Below are positions 32,638-38,801 of a stretch of DNA of 38,801 nt, piece after piece. The notes beneath the pieces were generated by a model. That model had not been told where the DNA came from and ran no database searches. It saw only the letters and a list, made by a program, of their open reading frames with translations. Both the position numbers and the translations under genes were made by a program. Source of the stretch: Paenibacillus sp. UNC499MF. GTDB lineage: Bacteria > Bacillota > Bacilli > Paenibacillales > NBRC-103111. The DNA lies in NCBI RefSeq assembly GCF_900107975.1, contig NZ_FNVF01000005.1, positions 335,215 through 374,015 on the forward strand, given 5' to 3'. The number at the start of each line of letters is the position of its first letter. Within the stretch, counting starts at the first letter, position 1.

Positions 32638-33648
32638 CTAACCGCCGATTTGAGACATGCGTCTTACGGTCGGCAGGTGGGACGGCTCGTCTCCTTCGAG
32701 CGCTTTCGCCATCTCATGGCTTTCGGGCTTTACATCCAGTGCTTTATAAAACAACTCCCTGACCGCACGGTCGTCCCCGATGAGCGGCCTTACGTTAAAC
32801 TCGTGGGACCAATATAAGCAGGGCTTGATATTGCCATCAGCCGTCAGCCGCAGCCGGTTGCAGGAAGCGCAGAAATGGTCGCTCACCGGATGGATAAGGC
32901 CGAAAGAGCCTTTACCTCCCGCAATCCGGTAATTTTGAGAGGGACCGTTCCCTTTTACGGACTGTATCTCCTCCACTTTCCATCCGCGTTCGGAACATCT
33001 GACCAGCACGGACGAAAGAGGAACATACCGGAGCTTCCAGGCATCATCCTGATGACCGATTGGCATATATTCGATAAAACGCACCTGAATGTCCTTATCG
33101 ATCGTCATTTGCAGGAAGTCGTCGATTTCGTCGTCGTTCAGTCCCTTCATTAACACGACATTCAGCTTTACGGGATATAGCCCGACCCGCTGGGCAGCCT
33201 CGATTCCCGCCAGCACACGGCCGACGTCTCCGCCCCTTGTAATAAGCTTGAAGCGGTCCTCACGAAGAGAATCGAGACTGATATTAATCCGTGTAAGTCC
33301 GGCTTCCCTTAAGCGCTCCGCCTGCTGGGCGAAAAAAACGGCATTCGTCGTCAAAGCGATATCTTCGATACCCGGTAAAGCGGACAGCTGCCGGATCAGC
33401 ACATGCAAATCTTTCCGGACAAGCGGTTCTCCGCCCGTAATCCTCAGTTTGCGTACGCCGAGCTCCGATAATACCCGGACAACTTCCGTAATCTCGTCAT
33501 ACCTCAGCAGACGTTCATCCGGTTCGAAAGTCATCCCTTCCTCCGGCATGCAGTAGACGCAGCGCAAATTGCAGCGGTCCGTAACCGAAATACGCAAATA
33601 ATCGTGAATACGATTAAATTTATCTTTAAGCAGACCGGAAGATGTCAT
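32638..33648 (-). CDS. moaA: GTP 3',8-cyclase (molybdenum cofactor biosynthesis)
   Basis: Radical-SAM enzyme that converts GTP to 3',8-cyclo-GTP, the first step of molybdopterin synthesis. 336 residues. The N-terminal [4Fe-4S] motif is CNLRCVYC (C26, C30, C33). The second cluster is C260, C263 and C277 ([18 protein letters not shown]). The chain ends in Gly-Gly (SQIGG), the flexible tail that reaches the active site. Its start overlaps the stop of the MOSC gene by four bases (ATGA), so the two are coupled. The other moa/mog genes are not in this window. Confidence 0.97.
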   Translation of the reverse strand: MTSSGLLKDKFNRIHDYLRISVTDRCNLRCVYCMPEEGMTFEPDERLLRYDEITEVVRVLSELGVRKLRITGGEPLVRKDLHVLIRQLSALPGIEDIALTTNAVFFAQQAERLREAGLTRINISLDSLREDRFKLITRGGDVGRVLAGIEAAQRVGLYPVKLNVVLMKGLNDDEIDDFLQMTIDKDIQVRFIEYMPIGHQDDAWKLRYVPLSSVLVRCSERGWKVEEIQSVKGNGPSQNYRIAGGKGSFGLIHPVSDHFCASCNRLRLTADGNIKPCLYWSHEFNVRPLIGDDRAVRELFYKALDVKPESHEMAKALEGDEPSHLPTVRRMSQIGG

Positions 33649-34331
33649 TTCTTCACCCCGCCGCTTTGCATAGGCTCCGGCAGCTCTCCCGCTTCCGCAA
33701 GCTTTTTCTCAAAAGAACCTCTCCAGCTTTCGGCAAGCGCTTCGTTCGCCAATATCATCCGGATGCCGGACATATTGTCCTTCTCATGATATTTGCATCT
33801 ATTTACAAACTCAACCGTCAAGCCTTGAGTATGTCTAGTTACTAGTCTAAAAACGGGATTCTCGGGAATTATACCTTCTTTCAGCACGCGGAAGTAGAAG
33901 CCGGTGTACCCGGTATCCTGCAGCTTCGCGGGCAATTTTACATCCGAATAGCGTACGCTGAGTTTAAAGCAGGGACGTCTCGGCTGTGAAACCTGTACCA
34001 GCGCTTCCCCAAGCTGATAAATATCTCCGATACATACCGTTTCTTCTTTAAGACCGCTTACCGTGATGTTTTCTCCGAAGGCTCCAAAAGAAAGCGGTTG
34101 TTCGAGCTCCTTCTGCCAGTAGTCATAATAGTCCGCACTGTATACGCAAAGCGCCTTGTCGGGCCCTCCGTGAACTTTCAGATCCGCCTGTCCGTCTCCC
34201 TCGAGCTGTGTCTTCGACAAATACAGGGGCCGATGTACCGGCTCTTTGTATATACCGGTTACAACTTCTTTTCCCTGATAGACGATTTGCTTCGGCTTGC
34301 CTACGTTTATGGATACGATTTTAGGTGTCAC
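33645..34331 (-). CDS. MOSC domain protein (YflK/YiiM-like)
   Basis: 228 residues. The MOSC domain has [21 protein letters not shown] (the typical H-G-G-x-D-KA motif), GENITVSGL, and QPRRPCFKL with the cysteine that binds the molybdenum cofactor sulfur. A short 3-alpha-like helical part follows. Relatives such as E. coli YiiM reduce N-hydroxylated compounds using the cofactor. The GTG start at 34331 is 7 bp after AAGGAG. Coupling to moaA ties it to molybdenum cofactor metabolism. Confidence 0.92.
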   Translation of the reverse strand: MTPKIVSINVGKPKQIVYQGKEVVTGIYKEPVHRPLYLSKTQLEGDGQADLKVHGGPDKALCVYSADYYDYWQKELEQPLSFGAFGENITVSGLKEETVCIGDIYQLGEALVQVSQPRRPCFKLSVRYSDVKLPAKLQDTGYTGFYFRVLKEGIIPENPVFRLVTRHTQGLTVEFVNRCKYHEKDNMSGIRMILANEALAESWRGSFEKKLAEAGELPEPMQSGGVKK

Positions 34332-34404
34332 AGGAACACTCCTTCCCCACTTTTTTATCCACTATACCAAAAAAGGACGGAGGAAGTCTTCCGCCCATAA
34401 AAAA

Positions 34405-34440
34405 ATCTCCCGCAAAACCTCGAAAGGTTCCGCAAGAGAT
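34405..34440 (-). terminator. Terminator of the SANT-like gene
   Basis: On the minus strand a 16 bp stem with four G-U pairs closed by a UUCG loop, followed by a T-run (34399-34404 as A). It starts 7 bp after the stop codon. Confidence 0.8.
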
Positions 34441-34446
34441 ATTTAT

Positions 34447-34818
34447 TTAGCCGCCCAGCTTGATTTTACGGTACGTATCTATAAAGGACAAAACGTCCAC
34501 TCTTTTTCCCTTTTTCTTGGCCACGCTGGCCATCGACAAAAGTGTTGTCCAAAATTCATTCAACACTTGGGCTTCCTCGGTCAATTCCTGCTTGTTTCTG
34601 CGTGGAAGTTCTCCGCGTGCTTCGTCAGAGATTAGCATTTGAACCTGTTTCCGCTTCCACTCGTCTCCCTTTACATACGTGACGCCGATCTCACGCAGCT
34701 TCTTCCGTACGGAGGTAACCGGGCGGGCAAGTTCCTTGGCAATTACCGATGGAGGGCATTCTTTGGAAAGCATACAGAGTCTTTCCATCTCCTGTGTCGA
34801 CCAAGATTTTTTCGCCAT
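34447..34818 (-). CDS. Small SANT/Myb-like DNA-binding protein
   Basis: 123 residues. The first ~45 residues (KSWSTQEMERLCMLSKECPP, then SVIAKELARPVTSVRKKLREIG) have a tryptophan-led three-helix pattern typical of SANT/Myb-like or homeodomain-like domains, with a basic recognition-type helix. A helical C-terminal region follows (LTEEAQVLNEFWTTLLSMASVAKKKGKRVDVLSFI), possibly for dimerisation. The targets are unknown. The start is the ATG at 34818, 8 bp after GGGGA. An in-frame ATG at 34827 has no site. It is monocistronic. Confidence 0.75.
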   Translation of the reverse strand: MAKKSWSTQEMERLCMLSKECPPSVIAKELARPVTSVRKKLREIGVTYVKGDEWKRKQVQMLISDEARGELPRRNKQELTEEAQVLNEFWTTLLSMASVAKKKGKRVDVLSFIDTYRKIKLGG

Positions 34819-35121
34819 ACACATCATCCCCGTTCATTTGTCGTATTCGTTGTGACCAACGTTCCGGTAACTAAAGGATAGCAATAAATTGTTAAAGAAG
34901 TTTTAGGAAAATGTAATGCTGCCCCCTAAAAAGGAAAAAGCCGTCCGAAGTAAGTAAAAATGTGGCATAAATCTTTATTTTCCAAGGTTTTTTAGAAATA
35001 AAAAAAGAAGCTTTTCAAATGAATGAAAAGCTCCTTTTACATCTTTATTGGTTTGGCCAGATTGCACCGTTTAATTTCATTAAATTTTCTTAACAAATTC
35101 TCCATGATTCATGACAAGTGT
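34819..35121. other. AT-rich intergenic region
   Basis: 303 bp, AT-rich, with no supported gene. It holds the terminator for the minus gene ending at 35122 and, presumably, the promoter of the SANT-like gene, which I could not place. Confidence 0.5.
35009..35032 (-). terminator. Terminator of the fumarylacetoacetate-hydrolase-family gene
   Basis: AGCTTTTCA (35009-35017) pairs with its complement (35024-35032). On the minus strand it is followed by TCTTTTTTTA. Confidence 0.8.
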
Positions 35122-36072
35122 TTAGACACCCAAGGTACGGCCTACCGGTTTGCCCTCTTCGACTTTCGTTTCGGCCACTACTTTATTAGACAAAGTGCCG
35201 ATTTTCTCAATTTCGACACTGAGCTGATCCCCATCCTTAAGATAGACACGCTGCTCCCGCGGATAACCGATGGTTACTCCTTCAGGCGTACCGGTAAGAA
35301 TAATATCACCGGGCAATAGCGTCATATGACGGGAAATGTAACTGACAAGCTCCTCCACCTTGAAAATCATATCCGCAGTCGTCGAGTTTTGGCGCTGCTC
35401 TCCATTGACCAGAGAACGAATTTTTAAATCGTTCGGGTTGCCGACCTCATCTCCCGTGACGAGATAGGGTCCTAACGGAAGAAAACCATCGCAAGATTTA
35501 CCCAGCAGCCATTGATTGGTTCTTCTCTGTAAATCTCTCGCGGACAAATCGTTTCCGCAGGTGTAGCCGAAAATGTATTGGGCAGCCTCTTCCTTCGGCA
35601 CATCTTTCGCTTTTTGCCCTATCACGATAACGAGCTCGGCCTCGTAATCCAGCTCAGAGGTTACATTAGGCAGGGGTACATCGCATTTATGCCCGGTTAG
35701 AGCGTTATTGAATTTATTGAACAGCACGGGATGCTCCGGGATCGGAGATTTTGTTTCCTCCGCGTGCTTCTGATAGTTTAAACCGACACAAATGATCTTA
35801 CCCGGCTCTGTAACACAAGGTGCAAACACCAAGGGAGACTCCTCCAGGAGATAAGGCTCGTTTACGGAAGTTTCCGGAAGATCATCGATAAGCTTTTGCA
35901 GAGACTGAATAGCCTCCGGTCCTCCCTTAATCACCTCTTCCATGTGAGTAGGCACACTGCCTTCCTCGTAGTTCTTCATATTTTTTAACGCCTCGGCTAC
36001 GTCCAAGACACCTTGTTCAAGCCTGATGCCCAGTCTCGGTCCATGTTCACCTAGAAAAGTAAGCAGTTTCAT
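35122..36072 (-). CDS. Fumarylacetoacetate hydrolase family protein
   Basis: 316 residues with an N-terminal ~95-residue domain and the C-terminal FAH fold. Metal-ligand and signature segments are visible: PGKIICVGLNYQKHAEE, LDYEAELVIVIG (the E-x-E metal ligands), NDLSARDLQRR, LGKSCDGFLPLGP and ILTGTPEGVTIG. Members hydrolyse or isomerise beta-diketo acids in aromatic degradation, or decarboxylate oxaloacetate. The exact substrate cannot be read from sequence, and no aromatic pathway is near. The start is the ATG at 36072, 7 bp after GGAGGAGG. The base composition is lower in GC than the first 34 kb. Confidence 0.92.
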   Translation of the reverse strand: MKLLTFLGEHGPRLGIRLEQGVLDVAEALKNMKNYEEGSVPTHMEEVIKGGPEAIQSLQKLIDDLPETSVNEPYLLEESPLVFAPCVTEPGKIICVGLNYQKHAEETKSPIPEHPVLFNKFNNALTGHKCDVPLPNVTSELDYEAELVIVIGQKAKDVPKEEAAQYIFGYTCGNDLSARDLQRRTNQWLLGKSCDGFLPLGPYLVTGDEVGNPNDLKIRSLVNGEQRQNSTTADMIFKVEELVSYISRHMTLLPGDIILTGTPEGVTIGYPREQRVYLKDGDQLSVEIEKIGTLSNKVVAETKVEEGKPVGRTLGV

Positions 36073-36475
36073 GAGTAATCCTCCTCCTATAAACACACAT
36101 GTATATACTCGAATCTTCTAACAGCATTATTCGCTATCCTTTTTATTACCCCTTCCCAAATTTCCACAAACAGGGCCCCAAACGTTAAAGGAAGCGGATC
36201 ACAGGTTCATGTCCAAGCCTTCATTCTTTCCCTTCATCCTTTTCCCGTCTGCGATTGGTTAATACGGTATTTACGTCTCCACTCGCTGACAAAACTCAAT
36301 ATGTATGTATTCCAAATGTGAATATGAGAAAATATATTATAAATATCTTGTCGAGGGGGTTTCAATCGTTCCGGATCCGGGTAATGTTTTAGATGGCCGA
36401 TTTTGCATTATTCGCGTGCTTTTCTTAAATTATACGGTAATATGCCAAAAATTTCCGGGGAAATAATTTGGGGAT

Positions 36476-36589
36476 ATGACAATCACCGGCCTCATTGCTG
36501 CCATCCTTGTAATATATAACTACTTTCCCGGGAGACGTGTTAACCTTTTTTGCACTAATTACCTACAAAAGTATACCATTTACGCTTAA
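36476..36589 (+). CDS. Possible 37-residue hydrophobic peptide
   Basis: A short frame from ATG 36476 to TAA 36587-36589. It starts MTITGLIAAILVIYNYF (hydrophobic) and ends in a polar, cysteine- and tyrosine-containing part. A promoter-like TTGCAT-N17-TAAATT lies upstream, and a terminator hairpin begins at the stop codon. The ribosome binding site is poorly spaced, so translation is doubtful. The unit could instead be a small RNA. Confidence 0.2.
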   Translation: MTITGLIAAILVIYNYFPGRRVNLFCTNYLQKYTIYA

Positions 36590-36607
36590 AGACTCTGATG
36601 AGTCTTT
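36588..36607 (+). terminator. Terminator hairpin in the gene-poor region
   Basis: AAAGACTC, loop TGAT, GAGTCTTT, then TTTT on the plus strand. It points to a plus-strand transcript ending here, although no solid gene lies upstream. Confidence 0.65.
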
Positions 36608-36620
36608 TTTTAAAACACTG

Positions 36621-36938
36621 TTAACCAAGCATCTTAATATTGTTTGGCTCGTTTCTCTGCTCTGAAGGCTCTGAATGAATTACAAACTCGGGCACTATCA
36701 CACAGCTCTGCGCAGCGGATACAAGTTCACCAAGCTCTCTTAACACGTTTCCTTAACTTAAAGGATGAGTAAAAGGGCCATTAAAGTACAAGCTAGCATT
36801 AAGACATCCTTTTGACTCTATGGGATCATACATCCGATAAGCAATCTTAAATTTCTGTTGTCGAAGAAATGCCGTTTCTTGCTCTTAAACCTCGACTGTT
36901 GGAAATGGTAAAACGTGTCCTATCTGCATTCCAGTCAT
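36621..36938 (-). pseudogene. Possible decayed reading frame with two in-frame stops
   Basis: On the minus strand a frame runs 106 codons from ATG 36938 (beside AAGGAGAA) to TAA 36621. It has protein-like composition but TAA stops at codons 18 and 62. The segments between include FLRQQKFKIAYRMYDPIES and LRELGELVSAAQSCVIVPEF. It could be a pseudogene of a small protein, or chance. No family is recognised. Confidence 0.25.
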
Positions 36939-37034
36939 TTCTCCTTCTTTTACCTTCGTGGTTCAGCTTCTTGAATACTGTACGACCTAGGGGAGAATGT
37001 CCGGCATAATCTTTAGGCTTTTGGAAATAGGTTG

Positions 37035-37196
37035 ATGCTCATTGCGAATAGGCACATAAGAATAGGGTGGCACTATGATGTTGGGGCTAAACCAAACTTT
37101 TTTGGATTTAAGGAGTATGAACATTTAGAGCGGCTGCTTAACCCTTCCGACTCTCGTTTAACCGCATTAGGTCATACATACAAAAGAATTCGATAA
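37035..37196 (+). CDS. Possible small protein or gene remnant upstream of the hydrolase
   Basis: A frame of 53 residues from ATG 37035 (or TTG 37032) to TAA 37194-37196. It contains RIGWHYDVGAKPNFFGFKEY, LERLLNPSDSRLTALGH and a basic end, with protein-like composition. The ribosome binding site is weak (AGG close to the start). It ends 19 bp before the hydrolase ATG, so it may be a coupled small gene or the 3' end of a lost gene. Confidence 0.25.
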   Translation: MLIANRHIRIGWHYDVGAKPNFFGFKEYEHLERLLNPSDSRLTALGHTYKRIR

Positions 37197-37215
37197 AAAT
37201 AAGGAGAGATGCGTT

Positions 37216-38001
37216 ATGTTTACAACAATCCACGGCTTGAAAACTTTTTATGAAGAGCAGGGAAGCGGCCCGGCCGTCCTACTTCTTCACGGTTTCCCTC
37301 TGGATCACCGGATGTGGCACGAACAAATTGAGGCTCTGCAATCGAACTACCGGGTCATTGCGCCTGACCTTAGAGGCTTTGGCCAATCAGAGCCTCACAA
37401 GGACCTGATTACGCTGGATCACATGGCAGATGAGCTTCTGCTGCTTCTGGATCAACTCCAAGTGGAAAAGGCGGTTCTCGCCGGCTTCTCCATGGGCGGC
37501 TATGTAGCATTTAATCTCCTGCGCAAAGCACCACATCGTTTCAATGGACTCATTCTGGCAAATACACGCCCTGATGCCGACCCTCTGGAAGGACAAATCA
37601 ACCGGATGAAAATGGCCGCCTCACTCCTGGAACAGGGTTCCCAGGCAGCATCAACTGCTATGATCCCCAAACTTTTATCCGATGGGGAAAATTCAGGATT
37701 GGCCCGTGAACTACAGGATCAGATCGAAGGGATGAACCCACTGGGACTTGTCCACGCCTCTCTAGCCATGGCGTTTAGAAAAGACTCTACGGAGCTTCTG
37801 TCCACCATACAAGTACCTACTCTTGTGATTGGTGGCGAGAAGGATTCAATTACCACTCCGACTGTCATGAAGAAAATGGCCGATTCCATCCCGAATGCGG
37901 CCTACACCGAAATTAAAGACTCTGCCCATCTTACCGTCCGGGAACATCCCGATGAAGTTAACAAAGCCATTACGGCCTTCTTAGGCCAACTCCATTCCTA
38001 A
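37216..38001 (+). CDS. Alpha/beta hydrolase
   Basis: 261 residues with the complete alpha/beta hydrolase core. The oxyanion segment is HGFPLDHRMW, the nucleophile elbow GFSMGG (S92), the acid D210 in GEKDSITT and the histidine H238 in DSAHLT. A helical cap lies between about 120 and 190. It resembles the esterase, haloperoxidase and 3-oxoadipate enol-lactonase-like members. The substrate is unknown. The start is the ATG at 37216, 8 bp after AAGGAGA. Its own terminator follows at 38083-38132. Confidence 0.93.
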   Translation: MFTTIHGLKTFYEEQGSGPAVLLLHGFPLDHRMWHEQIEALQSNYRVIAPDLRGFGQSEPHKDLITLDHMADELLLLLDQLQVEKAVLAGFSMGGYVAFNLLRKAPHRFNGLILANTRPDADPLEGQINRMKMAASLLEQGSQAASTAMIPKLLSDGENSGLARELQDQIEGMNPLGLVHASLAMAFRKDSTELLSTIQVPTLVIGGEKDSITTPTVMKKMADSIPNAAYTEIKDSAHLTVREHPDEVNKAITAFLGQLHS

Positions 38002-38082
38002 AAAGAAAAACTGCTGGCCAACCGTCCTATAGGGAGGACGCCAATTCCAACCATCATAGGTCATCTTCATTTTAAAAAGTAG

Positions 38083-38132
38083 AAAAGACAGGGAGCTATT
38101 GTACTTCACTGTACAAAAGCCCTCTGTCTTTT
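38083..38132 (+). terminator. Terminator after the alpha/beta hydrolase gene
   Basis: AAAAGACAG (38083-38091) pairs with CTGTCTTTT (38124-38132), with an inner TTGTAC/GTACAA stem, followed by an AT-rich tail. Confidence 0.75.
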
Positions 38133-38180
38133 AATTAAAATTAAAGCTTCTTTAAATAAGATCCCACCCATATGAAAAGG

Positions 38181-38218
38181 AAAAAGCCTGACTCCAGTAA
38201 ATCTGGAACCAGGCTTTT
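38181..38218 (-). terminator. Terminator of the tRNA cluster
   Basis: On the minus strand AAAAGCCTGGTTCCAG pairs with CTGGAGTCAGGCTTTT, followed by TCCTTTTC. It sits 5 bp after the last tRNA gene. Confidence 0.85.
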
Positions 38219-38222
38219 AGTA

Positions 38223-38305
<83 letters not shown>

Positions 38306-38315
38306 TTGTGTATGG

Positions 38316-38389
38316 CGTGCCCTAAGAGATTCGAACTCCTGACCTTTTGATTCGTAGTCAAACGCTCTATCCAGCTGAGCTAAGGGCAC
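38316..38389 (-). tRNA. tRNA-Arg (anticodon ACG)
   Basis: 74 nt cloverleaf. Acceptor GTGCCCT pairs with AGGGCAC, discriminator G, anticodon loop CTACGAA, T-arm with GTTCGAATC. CCA is not encoded. It sits between two leucine tRNAs, where the Bacillus trnD cluster has none. Confidence 0.95.
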
Positions 38390-38410
38390 ACATTTGTTTA
38401 GCACTTTTGG

Positions 38411-38496
38411 TGCCGAAGACCAGACTTGAACTGGTACGGTAGTCACCTACCGCAGGATTTTAAGTCCTGTGCGTCTGCCGATTCCGCCACTCCGGC
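38411..38496 (-). tRNA. tRNA-Leu (anticodon UAA)
   Basis: 86 nt class II tRNA. Acceptor GCCGGAG pairs with CTTCGGC (one G-U), discriminator A, anticodon loop CTTAAAA, long variable arm GGTAGGTGACTACC. CCA is not encoded. Confidence 0.95.
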
Positions 38497-38505
38497 AAAG
38501 AATGG

Positions 38506-38579
38506 TGGAGGCGCCACCCAGACTCGAACTGGGGGTAAAGCTTTTGCAGAGCTCTGCCTTACCACTTGGCTATGGCGCC
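38506..38579 (-). tRNA. tRNA-Cys (anticodon GCA)
   Basis: Acceptor GGCGCCA pairs with TGGCGCC, discriminator T, with the CCA end encoded (38506-38508). The anticodon loop is CTGCAAA and the T-arm contains GTTCGAGTC. The short D-loop and U73 are normal for cysteine tRNA. Confidence 0.95.
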
Positions 38580-38588
38580 TTGTTATAA

Positions 38589-38663
38589 TGGAGCGGAAGA
38601 CGGGAATCGAACCCGCGACCCTCGCCTTGGCAAGGCGATGCTCTACCGCTGAGCCACTTCCGC
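38589..38663 (-). tRNA. tRNA-Gly (anticodon GCC)
   Basis: Acceptor GCGGAAG pairs with CTTCCGC, discriminator T, CCA encoded (38589-38591). The anticodon loop is TTGCCAA and the T-arm GGTTCGAATCC. Confidence 0.96.
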
Positions 38664-38671
38664 ATATCATA

Positions 38672-38743
38672 CTGGGGGTATAGGATTTGAACCTATGCAT
38701 GACGGAGTCAAAGTCCGTTGCCTTACCGCTTGGCTAACCCCCA
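38672..38743 (-). tRNA. tRNA-Gln (anticodon UUG)
   Basis: 72 nt. Acceptor TGGGGGT pairs with ACCCCCA (weak U1-A72 pair as usual for Gln), discriminator G, anticodon loop CTTTGAC, T-arm GGTTCAAATCC. CCA is not encoded. Confidence 0.95.
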
Positions 38744-38771
38744 ACACTTGCAATTGTCAGTGAGTAATAAG

Positions 38772-38801
38772 TGGGGCGGACGAGGGGAATTGAACCCCCG
38801 A
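38772..38801 (-). tRNA. 3' end of a tRNA, probably tRNA-His, cut by the window edge
   Basis: Only the T-arm (GGGGGTTCAATTCCCCT), the acceptor 3' strand CGTCCGC, discriminator C and an encoded CCA are in the window. Discriminator C fits bacterial histidine tRNA, and tRNA-His precedes Gln-Gly-Cys-Leu-Leu in the Bacillus trnD cluster. The anticodon is outside the window, so the identity is inferred. Confidence 0.7.

Larger units (their letters stand above)
36073..37215. other. Gene-poor AT-rich region
   Basis: About 1.1 kb with no intact gene of normal length. It holds a possible short transcript unit (36403-36607), a decayed minus-strand frame (36621-36938) and a short plus-strand frame (37035-37196). 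The base composition is clearly more AT-rich than the flanking core genes, which fits decayed or acquired DNA. Confidence 0.6.

Noticed and set aside
34332-34446. Search for a molybdenum-cofactor riboswitch in front of the MOSC-moaA pair
   Set aside because: The interval is only 115 bp and is largely occupied by the terminator of the preceding gene. I see no such structure.
36961-37020. Other-frame peptide with KPKDYAGHSPLGRTVF on the minus strand
   Set aside because: It is short, has a stop upstream and no start codon or ribosome binding site, and overlaps other equally plausible fragments. It cannot be told from chance.

Overview
The window is an ordinary chromosomal stretch of an endospore-forming Firmicute, most likely from the Paenibacillaceae (Paenibacillus or a close relative). 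Grounds: the neighbourhood yutD-lipA-lytH-yunB as in Bacillus, an SspI spore protein, a YheC/YheD spore-coat-type ATP-grasp protein, a complete liaF-liaS-liaR operon, a Bce-type two-component/ABC module, strong Gram-positive ribosome binding sites with frequent GTG and TTG starts, and a tRNA cluster in the same order as the Bacillus trnD cluster. I see no insertion sequence, prophage, CRISPR array or complete defence system.

Layout. 1-4.4 kb: yutD (cut by the window edge), lipA, the M23 peptidase lytH, the sporulation gene yunB and a small conserved gene. 4.6-6.4 kb: a SpoU-type RNA methyltransferase and a KtrA/KtrC potassium-channel subunit form a minus-strand operon, divergent from sspI, which has a sigma-G type promoter. 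6.5-8.5 kb: an MtnX-like phosphatase and a LacI-family regulator. 8.9-11.1 kb: an OmpR-type response regulator and its sensor kinase. 11.4-18.2 kb: YheC/YheD protein, a secreted membrane-anchored protein, release factor 3, a Tat-type metallophosphoesterase, a multi-spanning chemoreceptor with a sigma-D type promoter, and an acetyltransferase.

18.4-23.0 kb: a Bce-like envelope-stress and peptide-antibiotic resistance module (regulator, small intramembrane-sensing kinase, ATPase, 10-helix permease), with a predicted regulator-binding site in front of the ATPase gene. 23.2-26.6 kb: zwf, a small LSm-like protein, an acetyltransferase, a 29-residue membrane peptide and an unknown hydrophilic protein. 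26.6-29.0 kb: liaFSR. 29.4-31.4 kb: a secreted protein, a coiled-coil protein and a block of three 107-108 bp imperfect tandem repeats with hairpins. 31.4-34.8 kb: an Eis-like acetyltransferase, moaA overlapping a MOSC-domain gene, and a small SANT/Myb-like DNA-binding protein. 35.1-38.0 kb: a fumarylacetoacetate-hydrolase-family enzyme, a gene-poor AT-rich 1.1 kb stretch with decayed reading frames, and an alpha/beta hydrolase. 38.2-38.8 kb: seven minus-strand tRNA genes (Leu-Arg-Leu-Cys-Gly-Gln and a cut gene, probably His).

Common threads are sporulation (lytH, yunB, sspI, YheC/D) and cell-envelope sensing (three two-component systems, of which Bce-like and Lia both typically respond to cell-wall antibiotics). 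The items I would check first are the LSm-like protein, the predicted operators and alternative-sigma promoters, the hairpin repeats, and the decayed 36.1-37.2 kb region. I found no convincing new multi-gene system.
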